Assembly (NCBI GenBank): GCA_963662645.2
Contig: OY759762.1
Coordinates: 1,116,001 to 1,180,000 of the forward strand
Origin: Aldehydirespirator sp963662645
Lineage (GTDB): Bacteria; Actinomycetota; Acidimicrobiia; Acidimicrobiales; Aldehydirespiratoraceae
Reading direction: 5' to 3'
DNA: 64,000 bases
The translations under genes were made by a program, and so were the position numbers. The notes under the pieces were generated by a model. The model was not told the DNA's origin, ran no database searches, and saw only the letters and a program-made list of their open reading frames with translations. This document shows positions 8,709 through 16,137 of this stretch, piece after piece (within the stretch, counting starts at the first letter, position 1; the number at the start of each line of letters is the position of its first letter).

Positions 8709-9914
8709 TCAGGCGCCGGAGGCGTCGGACGGTCCGGTGCCGGCGGCGGTGCGGCCCGACTCGTGCTCGGGGAAGAGCTCGGCGTAGGTGTCGCCCTCGC
8801 GGTAGGGGTGGGCGGCCAGCTTCTCCTCGTCGACGTCCACGCCGAGGCCGGGCCCGGTGGGCGCGGTGATGTGGCCGCCTCCGAGGTCGGTCAGCGCGAT
8901 GCCCGGGTTGTGGCCGATGTCGGTGATCATCGGCTGGTGGGGGTCGATGTCGTACTCGCACAGCCGCACCCGGGCCGCGGTGGCCCAGTGGAGGTTGGCG
9001 GCCAGCCCTACCACAGTCGGCCCGCCCACATGGGGGATGACCTCTATGGAGGACCGGGCCGCGATGTCGGCGGTCTCAAGGCAGCTCAGGATCCCCCCGG
9101 CGAGGCAGGCGTCGGGCTCGAAGACCCTTGCCGCGTCGCGCCGGGCCAGCTCGGCGAACATGCGGGGCGAGTAGACCCGCTCGCCCACCGCCACCCGTAT
9201 GGGCGAGTTGTGCTGGAGCCGCTCCAAGCCCTCGATCTGGTACTGGGGCACGGGCTCCTCGAAGAAGTGAATGCCGTACGGGGCGATGCGGCGGCACAGC
9301 TCGATGGCCGAGTCGGGATCGTGGAACCAGTAGGAGTCGACGCCCATGAGCTTTTCGGCGCCGATGTGCTCGCGGACGGTGGCCACTGCTTCGGCGTCGC
9401 CGTCGATGGTCCGGCCCAGCCGGACCTTGACGCCGGCGAAGCCGAGGTCCATGCACTGGTCGAAATAGTGGGCGTGCCACTGGGCGCTCTCCTCGAACAT
9501 CGTGGTGCCGGTTCCGTACAGCGGGATCTCGTAGGCGCGGCCGCCCAGCAACTGGTGCACCGGCGCGTCCAGGGTCTTGCCGAGGATGTCCCACAGGGCG
9601 ATCTCGACCGCTCCGATGGTCTGGCTGGTCAGGCCCTCCCAGCCGAGGTAGCCGTCGAGGGCCACCCGCAGGTCGGCAACCCGATCGCGGATGGCCAGCG
9701 GGTCGCGTCCCTCCAGATGCCGGGCGCACACGTCGTCCACCGCGGCCCGGAACACGGTGGGATACGAGTGTCCCCAGTTGGTGGACGCCTCGCCCCATCC
9801 GACGGTGCCGTCGTCAGTCTCGACGCGCACCAGCGCGAAGCTGCGCTCCATGTCGGGGTCGATCTTGCGGTAGCCGGCCAGCACGGCCCGCACACTCTTG
9901 ATTCTCATGTGCAT
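8709..9914 (-). CDS. Mandelate racemase/muconate lactonizing enzyme family protein (enolase superfamily)
   Basis: About 401 aa from the ATG at 9914; a TTG at 9938 is possible. It has the enolase-superfamily capping domain followed by the barrel. Visible catalytic elements are KVR in GVKVRLGR (the K-x-K position, second Lys replaced by Arg), the Asp in MGVDSYW, Glu in HFFEEPVP, Glu in AVGERVYS and His in VIPHVGG. This set fits the mandelate-racemase subgroup, probably an acid-sugar dehydratase or related lyase. An aldo/keto reductase upstream on the same strand would fit sugar-acid catabolism. The two hairpin repeats lie just before its start. Substrate unknown. Confidence 0.85.
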   Translation of the reverse strand: MHMRIKSVRAVLAGYRKIDPDMERSFALVRVETDDGTVGWGEASTNWGHSYPTVFRAAVDDVCARHLEGRDPLAIRDRVADLRVALDGYLGWEGLTSQTIGAVEIALWDILGKTLDAPVHQLLGGRAYEIPLYGTGTTMFEESAQWHAHYFDQCMDLGFAGVKVRLGRTIDGDAEAVATVREHIGAEKLMGVDSYWFHDPDSAIELCRRIAPYGIHFFEEPVPQYQIEGLERLQHNSPIRVAVGERVYSPRMFAELARRDAARVFEPDACLAGGILSCLETADIAARSSIEVIPHVGGPTVVGLAANLHWATAARVRLCEYDIDPHQPMITDIGHNPGIALTDLGGGHITAPTGPGLGVDVDEEKLAAHPYREGDTYAELFPEHESGRTAAGTGPSDASGA

Positions 9915-9932
9915 CGTCCTATCACGTCGTAA

Positions 9933-10062
9933 GCCCAAGCCGAACTGGCAGCAGAACGCGCCCTATAGGGGGCAAAACGCTGCCAATTCCTATACGCGAC
10001 GCCGGCCCAAGCCGAACTGGCAGCAGAACACGCCCTATAGGGGGCAAAACGCTGCCAATTCC
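9933..10062. repeat. Hairpin-forming dispersed repeat, two tandem copies
   Basis: Two 58-bp copies (9933-9990 and 10005-10062) differ by a single base and repeat with a 72-bp period. Each contains an imperfect inverted repeat: GGCAGC at 9947-9952 pairs with GCTGCC at 9979-9984, enclosing a perfect CCCTATAGGG palindrome at 9961-9970. A third, diverged copy is at 29471-29518. This pair lies between the end of the aldo/keto reductase gene and the start of the enolase-superfamily gene, so it could act as an attenuator or a REP-like element. It is not a usual Rho-independent terminator because no T-run follows. Confidence 0.8.
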
Positions 10063-10070
10063 GGCAGGAC

Positions 10071-11018
10071 TCATCGGGGCTCGCCGCCGTCAAGGAGGCC
10101 CTCCCGTTGCAGTTCCAACCACAGGTCGTCGGGGACCGTGGTGCGCAGAGCGGTCAGATTCTCGTCCACCTCGGCCGGTGCGGCCATCCCGACGACGACA
10201 GAGGCGACCGCGGGGTTGGCGAGCGGGAAGTTCACCGCCGCGGCCCGGAGCGTCACGCCATGCCGCTGACACATCGAGTCGATCTCGGCTGCCCGGGCGA
10301 GCGTCTCGTCCGAGGCGGGGCCGTAGTCGAACCAGGCGCCGGCTCGAGGGCGGGCCAGCACTCCGCTGTTGAACACCCCCGCGGCCAGGTAGGCGACGCC
10401 TCTCTCGGCGCACGCGTCGATCAGGTCGGCGGCGGACTGGTCGAGCAGCGTGTAGCGGCCCGCTACCAGCATGCAGTCGAGGTCGGCCCGCTCCAGGAAC
10501 GCGGCCGCGGTGCCGACCGAGTTGGTGCCCAGCGACACCGCACCGATCACGCCTTCATCCCTCAGCGCTACCAGGGCCGGGCAGGTGCCCTCCAGAGCCT
10601 CGTGGATGTGGTCGTCGGGGTCGTGGATATGCACGATGTCGACCCGGTCCACCCCGAGGCGCTCCAGGCTCGACTCCAAGGACTGCCGGGCCGCGTCGTA
10701 GCCGAAGTCGAAGTGGACATCGACTGACCCGTCGGGACCGGCGGTCAGAAGCCGACCGGCCTTGGTGGCGATCACCGGTCGCTCGCCGCCGGCTGCGGCC
10801 AGGGCCCGCCCCAGACGGCGCTCGGCCTCACCCAGCCCGTAGAAGGGAGCGGTGTCAAAGAACCGGACACCGAGTTCGAGGGCCCGCGACGCGGTCCGTA
10901 CTGCGGTATCGGAGTCGTTGCCCCAGAAGATCGAGGCCAGCGGTGCCGTCCCCAACGCCAGCCGCCGAACCCGGAGCCCGGTCCGTGGAAGCGCTACTTC
11001 ATCCAGGGGATCTCGCAT
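10071..11018 (-). CDS. Aldo/keto reductase
   Basis: 315-aa NAD(P)-dependent oxidoreductase of the AKR superfamily, closest in look to the D-threo-aldose/L-fucose dehydrogenase group. The catalytic tetrad is visible: Asp and Tyr in FFDTAPFYG, Lys in IATKAGRL and His in IVHIHDPDD. The end of the barrel shows the usual cofactor-binding pattern (ANPAVASVVVGM). It would interconvert an aldose or lactol and a ketone/lactone form in the cytoplasm. It is divergently transcribed from the PanB-like gene across a short gap holding a perfect palindrome, so the two sides are probably co-regulated. Confidence 0.9.
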   Translation of the reverse strand: MRDPLDEVALPRTGLRVRRLALGTAPLASIFWGNDSDTAVRTASRALELGVRFFDTAPFYGLGEAERRLGRALAAAGGERPVIATKAGRLLTAGPDGSVDVHFDFGYDAARQSLESSLERLGVDRVDIVHIHDPDDHIHEALEGTCPALVALRDEGVIGAVSLGTNSVGTAAAFLERADLDCMLVAGRYTLLDQSAADLIDACAERGVAYLAAGVFNSGVLARPRAGAWFDYGPASDETLARAAEIDSMCQRHGVTLRAAAVNFPLANPAVASVVVGMAAPAEVDENLTALRTTVPDDLWLELQREGLLDGGEPR

Positions 11019-11026
11019 CAGACGTG

Positions 11027-11041
11027 TTTGATCCTATCAAA
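11027..11041. promoter_or_regulatory. Palindromic operator candidate TTTGAT-CCT-ATCAAA
   Basis: A perfect inverted repeat with 6-bp arms and a 3-bp spacer sits in the 45-bp gap between the divergent aldo/keto reductase (starts 11018) and PanB-like gene (starts 11064). The position is ideal for one regulator controlling both directions. The regulator is unknown; the XRE-cupin gene at 8063 is the nearest candidate. Confidence 0.5.
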
Positions 11042-11063
11042 GTCTTGTGATTGTCTTCAGGGC

Positions 11064-11954
11064 GTGTCACGGCTCAAACCCACGGTGGCCGACCTCATCG
11101 CCGGCAAGGGAAAGCGCCAGCTCACCGACATCTTCGTCCTGTCCATGGAGGAAGTCCGGGCAGCGGAGGAGGCAGGGCTCGACATGATGTGCCTGCCCGA
11201 CGAGATGATGAGCCGGGAGGTCCGAGACGCGGCCCCGACCACGTTCATCATCGCGGCCCTGGCCTACGGCGTGCACGCCACCGCCGATGAGTACCTGCGC
11301 ATGGGCATGGCCGTGTACCGCCTGGGCGCCGACGCGGTGTACTGCGCGGCGAGTCTCGACACCGTGGCCCGGCTCGCGGCCGAGGGGCTGGCGGTGGTGG
11401 GCCACATCGGGTTCATCCCCACCCACCGGACCTGGTACGGCGGGTACCGGGCCACCGGCAAGACGGCCGAGACCGCCCTCAAGGTGTGGCGACAGGCCCG
11501 CGCCCTGGAGGACGCCGGAGCCTTCGCGGCGGAGATCGAGCTCGTGCCCGAGCCCGTGGCGGCCGCCATCTCCCAGCGCTCGTCGCTGTTCCTCATCTCG
11601 ATGGGATCGGGGGCCGGGTGCGACGCCCAGTACCTGTTCAGCATGGACATCCTCGGCACGAACACCGGGCACTACCCGCGCCACTCCAAGAAGTACCGCG
11701 ACTTCCAAGCCGAGTACGAGCGCCTCCACGCCGAGCGGGTGGCGGCCTACGGCGAGTACCGGGCCGACGTCGACACCGGCGCCTACCCCGCCGACGAACA
11801 CAAGCTGCGGATCGACGACAGCGAACTGGCCCGCTTCATAGAGGCACTGGACGCCGAGCATCAAGACGGCCCGTCCTCGACCCGAGGCGTGCCATGGACC
11901 GAGATCGCCCACCCCCACCGCGCCGATATGAGACCAGGTGCCGGCAACGACTAG
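11064..11954 (+). CDS. PanB-like (ketopantoate hydroxymethyltransferase-family) protein
   Basis: About 296 aa from GTG 11064. The barrel matches 3-methyl-2-oxobutanoate hydroxymethyltransferase: TVADLIAGKGKR at the start, GHIGFIPTHRTWYGGYRAT (PanB GHIGLTPQ..GG), GAFAAEIELVPEPVAAAI with the catalytic-type Glu, and MGSGAGCDAQYLF. However, the PanB metal and substrate positions normally found as VADLPF and DAVKLEGG read IAALAY and DAVYCAAS. It is therefore unlikely to be a true pantothenate enzyme and more likely a diverged aldolase or lyase serving the neighbouring hydrolases. It lies 10 bp before the first amidohydrolase gene. Confidence 0.75.
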   Translation: MSRLKPTVADLIAGKGKRQLTDIFVLSMEEVRAAEEAGLDMMCLPDEMMSREVRDAAPTTFIIAALAYGVHATADEYLRMGMAVYRLGADAVYCAASLDTVARLAAEGLAVVGHIGFIPTHRTWYGGYRATGKTAETALKVWRQARALEDAGAFAAEIELVPEPVAAAISQRSSLFLISMGSGAGCDAQYLFSMDILGTNTGHYPRHSKKYRDFQAEYERLHAERVAAYGEYRADVDTGAYPADEHKLRIDDSELARFIEALDAEHQDGPSSTRGVPWTEIAHPHRADMRPGAGND

Positions 11955-11964
11955 AAGGAGCGCC

Positions 11965-13410
11965 ATGGATGGAAGTGACCAAGCCACGCAAGTAACGGCC
12001 GAGCCGGTGTCGCTGCTGGTTGAGGGCACGGTGGTGACCATGGACGCCGAGCGTCGGGTCATCGCCAACGGCGCAGTGGCCGTGGCCGGTGACCGCATCG
12101 CCGAGGTGGGGGACGCGGCCGAGCTGCGGGCCCGCCACCCCGATGCCCGCCGCCTCGGCGGGGCCAGACGCTACGTGATCCCCGGGCTGATCGACTGCCA
12201 CAACCACATCGCCCAAGCCCTCTGCCGGGAGAGCACGGTGGAGGACTTCCCCAACATCTACCGCATCTACATCCCGGCTGAGGCCATCCAAGACACCGAC
12301 GACGTGCGGGTCAGCGCCCGGGTGGCCTTCGCCCAGCTGCTGCGGGCCGGGGTCACCACCATGACCGAGACCACCTGCACAGTCGCCCACGAGGAGCCCA
12401 TCGCCGAGACCGTGATGGAGACCGGCATCCGCTGCGCCCTGGCCCGCGGCATGTGGGACCGGGAGTCCCGGCTGGCCGGCAACTACGAGCAGATCACCGA
12501 GAGGTCGTGGTACCGCGACGACCCCGCCGCCCTGGCCGACGACCTGGCCTACACCGAGGAGTTCTTCGCCAAGTGGTTCGAGCGGGGCCAGGGGCGGCTG
12601 CGCCCCTGGGTCCACAACCTGGGCGTGCCGTCGTGCTCGGACGAGCGCTACCTGGCCACCGACGAGCTGGTCCAGGAGTGGGGCACGGGCATCATGACCC
12701 ACATCAACCGCGACCGCGAGGAGATCGAGCTGAGCGTCTCGCTGTTCGGCCACCGTCCGCTGGAGCACCTGGCCTCCATCGGAGCGCTGACCGAGCGGCT
12801 GGTAGCCATCCACGCCATGCTCACCACCGACCGCGAGATCGACCTGATGGCCGGGGCCGGGGCCAAGCTGGCCCACGCCCCGGTGGTGTGCACCGACATC
12901 ATGTCTGCGGTCACCCGGGTGCCGCTGATGCGGGCCCGGGGCATCATCGTCGGGCTGGGCTGCGACACCATCATCAACGACGTGCTGAAGCTGATGCGGA
13001 TCGCCCACATCATGCACAACCAGGCGGCCATGCCGCTGTTCGACCCCTACGGGTTCTCCTGCAGCGACGCCTTCGAGATGGGCACCATCGACGCGGCCAG
13101 GCTGCTGCTGTGGGACGACGAGATCGGGTCGCTGGAGGCGGGCAAGGCGGCCGACATCTGCGTGATCGACGCCAACAACGTCCGGCTAACGCCATCGACA
13201 GATCCGGTGGCCACCCTGGTGCGCTACGGGGTGGGCACCGACGCCGAATCCACCATCGTGGCCGGCGAGCTGGTGATGCACGAGGGCCAGTTGCTGACCA
13301 TCGACGAGGAGGAGCTCCTCGACGAGGCCGAGGCGCTGGGCGCCCGCATGATCGCCGAGATGGCGCCCCGCCGCTACGTGCAACTCGGCACCAACGTCAA
13401 CTACCTGTGA
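11965..13410 (+). CDS. Amidohydrolase of the ATZ/TRZ (chlorohydrolase/deaminase) family
   Basis: 481 aa from ATG 11965, which has AAGGAG five bases upstream. This is a metal-dependent hydrolase: the HxH pair is in LIDCHNHIAQ, further ligands are His in IMTHINRDRE and His in AKLAHAPVV, and the catalytic Asp is in GLGCDTIIND. The N- and C-terminal beta-sandwich strands (LLVEGTVVTMDAERRV; GKAADICVIDANN) match the family. Members deaminate or dechlorinate N-heterocycles such as guanine, S-adenosylhomocysteine or triazines. A second paralogue follows, linked by a 30-codon ORF. The substrate is not assignable. Confidence 0.9.
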   Translation: MDGSDQATQVTAEPVSLLVEGTVVTMDAERRVIANGAVAVAGDRIAEVGDAAELRARHPDARRLGGARRYVIPGLIDCHNHIAQALCRESTVEDFPNIYRIYIPAEAIQDTDDVRVSARVAFAQLLRAGVTTMTETTCTVAHEEPIAETVMETGIRCALARGMWDRESRLAGNYEQITERSWYRDDPAALADDLAYTEEFFAKWFERGQGRLRPWVHNLGVPSCSDERYLATDELVQEWGTGIMTHINRDREEIELSVSLFGHRPLEHLASIGALTERLVAIHAMLTTDREIDLMAGAGAKLAHAPVVCTDIMSAVTRVPLMRARGIIVGLGCDTIINDVLKLMRIAHIMHNQAAMPLFDPYGFSCSDAFEMGTIDAARLLLWDDEIGSLEAGKAADICVIDANNVRLTPSTDPVATLVRYGVGTDAESTIVAGELVMHEGQLLTIDEEELLDEAEALGARMIAEMAPRRYVQLGTNVNYL

Positions 13411-13502
13411 TGGACGAGTATCTGCGGCGCATCTCCCGAGACCTGCGCGGGTTGTGCCGCTATGCGACGACTTTCTCTACAGACTTGGGGGTGAAGTGGT
13501 GA
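13410..13502 (+). CDS. Small ORF (30 aa) bridging the two amidohydrolase genes
   Basis: The ATG at 13410 shares its first base with the TGA of the upstream amidohydrolase (TGATG). The TGA at 13500-13502 overlaps the GTG start of the downstream one at 13499. The 30 codons begin MDEYLRRISRDLRGL and end DLGVKW; the peptide is basic and could be helical. The double overlap suggests translational coupling, either for a tiny protein or simply to hand ribosomes on to the next gene. No family is recognised. Confidence 0.4.
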   Translation: MDEYLRRISRDLRGLCRYATTFSTDLGVKW

Positions 13503-15001
13503 GCGGAACGGAGCTGCTGGTTCAGGGGGCGACGATCCTCGACGCCGACGGCCCGCTTCAGGTTGCCGACATAAGGACTGACGGCGGAGTCATCACCGAG
13601 GTCGGCTCCGGCCTTCGGGCCGGGTCGGGAAGGGTGATCGACGCCGACGGCATGGTGGCCATGCCGGGCCTGATCAACGCCCACACCCACTCGACCCAGA
13701 ACCTCGACCGGGGAACGACCCCCAACCTGCCGCTCGACCTGTGGCTGATGTGGGCGGTGTTCGGGAAGGTCCCCATCACCGCCGACGACCGCTACACGCT
13801 GGCCATGGCCGGTGCGCTGGAGATGCTCGAATCGGGCTGCACCGCAGTGCTCGACCACGGCTGGGTTCCGCCGTGGGACTTCGAGAACTACTCCGAGGCC
13901 ATCATGAGCGCCTACGCCGACGCCGGGATGCGGGCCGGGCTGGCCCCCATGATCGGCGATCTCGACATCTTCGACACGATGTCGTTCGCAGGCGCCTCCC
14001 AGCCGAAGCCGGAGCCGCTCGGCGACCCGTTCGACCCGCAGGGGCTGGTCGAGTCCATGACCAGGTTCTTCGACCGCTGGCAGGGCGCCCACCCACGGCT
14101 CACCCCGATGGTGGGGCCCTCGGCCCCCCAGCGCTGCAGCCACGAGCTGATGGACGGCCTGGCCGGCCTGGCCCGCGAGCGCGGCGCGGGTTTCCACACC
14201 CATGTGCTCGAGACCAAGACCCAGATCGCGGCCAACCTCGAGCGCTACGGCCGATCCAGCGTGTCGTACCTGGAGGATCTGGGGGTGCTGGGGGCGGGGG
14301 CGAGCCTGGCCCATTGCGTGTGGATGGACCCCGACGAGTACTCCACGGTTCGCCGCTGCGGCGCGACGATCGTGCACAACCCGGTGTCGAACCTGCGATG
14401 CGGGTCCGGGATCCTGCCGGTGGCCGACCTGCTGGAGGGCGGAGTCAGTGTGGCGCTGGGCGCGGACGGCGCGGCCTCCAACGACAACCAGAACATGTTC
14501 GAGGCCATGAAGTTCGCCACGCTCCTGCAGACGCTGCACGGATCGCATCTGCGCTGGCCGCAAGCCCCCGCGATCTGGAAGATGTGCCTTCAGGGCGGGG
14601 CCGCCGCGCTGGGCCAGCCACTGGGCTCGCTGCAACCCGGAAGCGCAGCCGACATCGTGCTGCTGGACACCGAGCGCCATGTGCCGGTCCACGCCGATGG
14701 CCTGGTGACGAGCCTGGTGCTGGCCGAGCACGGAGAGTCGGTGCACACCGTGATCGTCGACGGGGAAGTGATGGTGTCCGAGGGCAGGTCGACCCGGGTG
14801 GACGAAGCGGCCATGGCAGAACGCTCGCGGGACCTGCAGCGGCGCCTCCACGAGAACCTGCCCGAGCGCCAGGCCTTCTACGATCGCTACGTCGGCGTGC
14901 TGACGGAGATCCACGACTACGAGATGGCCCAACCGGCCCCCGTGGAGCGCCTGGCCCAGATCACTCCGGCGTTCGGGGAACCCGCTGGCTCCGACGACTA
15001 G
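13499..15001 (+). CDS. Amidohydrolase of the MtaD/SsnA-like (ATZ/TRZ) family
   Basis: About 500 aa. Start is GTG 13499 (GTG 13496 equally possible) behind a G-rich GGGGGTGA ribosome site. Metal ligands are visible: HxH in INAHTHSTQNLDRGT, His in GFHTHVLETKTQ, His in SLAHCVWMD and Asp in ALGADGAASNDN. The HTHS...DRG(T) and GADGAASNDN... layout resembles S-adenosylhomocysteine/5-methylthioadenosine deaminases and related aminohydrolases. It is a paralogue of the preceding gene and is followed 22 bp later by a VanA-like Rieske oxygenase. The block probably performs successive hydrolytic and oxidative steps on one N-containing compound; this is inferred from context. Confidence 0.9.
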   Translation: MSGTELLVQGATILDADGPLQVADIRTDGGVITEVGSGLRAGSGRVIDADGMVAMPGLINAHTHSTQNLDRGTTPNLPLDLWLMWAVFGKVPITADDRYTLAMAGALEMLESGCTAVLDHGWVPPWDFENYSEAIMSAYADAGMRAGLAPMIGDLDIFDTMSFAGASQPKPEPLGDPFDPQGLVESMTRFFDRWQGAHPRLTPMVGPSAPQRCSHELMDGLAGLARERGAGFHTHVLETKTQIAANLERYGRSSVSYLEDLGVLGAGASLAHCVWMDPDEYSTVRRCGATIVHNPVSNLRCGSGILPVADLLEGGVSVALGADGAASNDNQNMFEAMKFATLLQTLHGSHLRWPQAPAIWKMCLQGGAAALGQPLGSLQPGSAADIVLLDTERHVPVHADGLVTSLVLAEHGESVHTVIVDGEVMVSEGRSTRVDEAAMAERSRDLQRRLHENLPERQAFYDRYVGVLTEIHDYEMAQPAPVERLAQITPAFGEPAGSDD

Positions 15002-15023
15002 GGCCACAAGGGGGAACAGCACG

Positions 15024-16064
15024 ATGAACGCGGACTGGGACACCACCTGGATCGACAACGAGCACCCGGCCCTGCGACGCTGCTGGCACCCGGTGGCCCG
15101 CAGCGCCGATGTCGGTGACGACCAGCCCGTGGCGGTGGACCTGCTGGGCGAGCGCTGGTGCCTGGTACGCCTGGGAGGCGAGCTGGCCGCGCTGCGGGAT
15201 CCCTGCCCGCACCGCTACTCGCCGCTCAGCGCGGGGACCGTCGAGGGCGACACCCTGCGGTGCGCCTACCACGGCTTCCGGTTCGCGGCCGACGGCACCT
15301 GCGTGGAGATACCGGCGGTCGACCCGGATCTGCCCATACCGGCCCGGGCCTGCGCCACCGCAGCCGCGGGGGTGGCCGAGGCGCTGGACCTGGTGTGGCT
15401 GGCGCCCGAGGATCCCATCGCGCCGCTGCCGGAGGTTCCGGAGCACCTGGACCCCAGCTTCGTTAACTGCCCGTTGCCGCCGTCCGACTGGAACGCGGGG
15501 GCGGCCCAGATGGCCGACAACTTCCTCGACCTCGGCCATCTGCCTTTCGTTCATCTGGGCACGTTCGGCGACCCGGACGACAAGCTGGTGCGGAACTACA
15601 AGATGGAGCGCGACGGCTGGCGCTTCACCGCCCACCACCGCCACTTCACCAAGGCCCTGGACGACTCCATGGGCGCCGACGGCGAATACAAGGTGGTCGA
15701 GCGGGAGCTGCTATTCGTGTTCACCGCCCCGCACCATGTGTACCTGCGCATCGGCTACCCCGAGGAGGGCATGGTGCTGACCATCAGTTTCTGCCACCAG
15801 CCGGTGGACGCGGCCACCACCCGGCTCTATTGCACCGACTACCGCAACGACATTCCCGACGAGCCCCGCGCCATCGCGGAGGCGGTGGCCTTCCAGCAGG
15901 CGGTGGCCACCGAGGACAGCGCCCTACTCCAGCGCATCGGCACTAAGGCAGTGCCGCTGGTCCCCGCACTCGAATACCACTCCAAGGCCGACCGCATCAC
16001 CCTCGAGATGCGCCGCATGCTCGCCGACCTCGTAGCCGAGGCTGGTGCCGAGGTGTCCAGCTAG
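15024..16064 (+). CDS. Rieske (2Fe-2S) oxygenase, VanA-like
   Basis: 346-aa oxygenase component similar in plan to vanillate O-demethylase and other single-subunit Rieske monooxygenases. The cluster ligands are Cys61-x-His63 (CPHRYSPL) and Cys80-x2-His83 (CAYHGF). The mononuclear iron motif is DNFLDLGHLPFVHLGTFG. It shares this short architecture, not that of the larger alpha subunits at 361 and 52995. A start at ATG 15024 follows GGGGGAACAGC. No dedicated reductase is next to it. It ends in a tandemly duplicated segment shared with the converging ABC gene. The likely role is O- or N-dealkylation in the catabolic block; substrate unknown. Confidence 0.88.
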   Translation: MNADWDTTWIDNEHPALRRCWHPVARSADVGDDQPVAVDLLGERWCLVRLGGELAALRDPCPHRYSPLSAGTVEGDTLRCAYHGFRFAADGTCVEIPAVDPDLPIPARACATAAAGVAEALDLVWLAPEDPIAPLPEVPEHLDPSFVNCPLPPSDWNAGAAQMADNFLDLGHLPFVHLGTFGDPDDKLVRNYKMERDGWRFTAHHRHFTKALDDSMGADGEYKVVERELLFVFTAPHHVYLRIGYPEEGMVLTISFCHQPVDAATTRLYCTDYRNDIPDEPRAIAEAVAFQQAVATEDSALLQRIGTKAVPLVPALEYHSKADRITLEMRRMLADLVAEAGAEVSS

Positions 16065-16137
16065 AAGGCCCGGGGGCACGCGACCTGGTAGCCGAGGCCG
16101 CCGCCGAGATGTCCAGCTAGAAGGCCCGGGGGAACGC
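16026..16137. repeat. 56-bp tandem duplication at convergent gene ends
   Basis: Unit 16026-16081 is followed directly by a close copy, 16082-16137. The unit contains the end of the Rieske gene and, in its second copy, the end of the converging ABC ATPase gene. In both copies a CTAG supplies a TAG stop on either strand (for example TAG 16062-16064 plus, and complement 16117-16119). The duplication has thus spaced two genes that formerly could have shared the same four bases as stops. Confidence 0.8.

Noticed and set aside
9905..10093. 62-codon minus-strand frame containing the repeated peptide RNWQRFAPYR
   Set aside because: It is only a translation of the two hairpin repeats; the third copy does not preserve the frame or a start.
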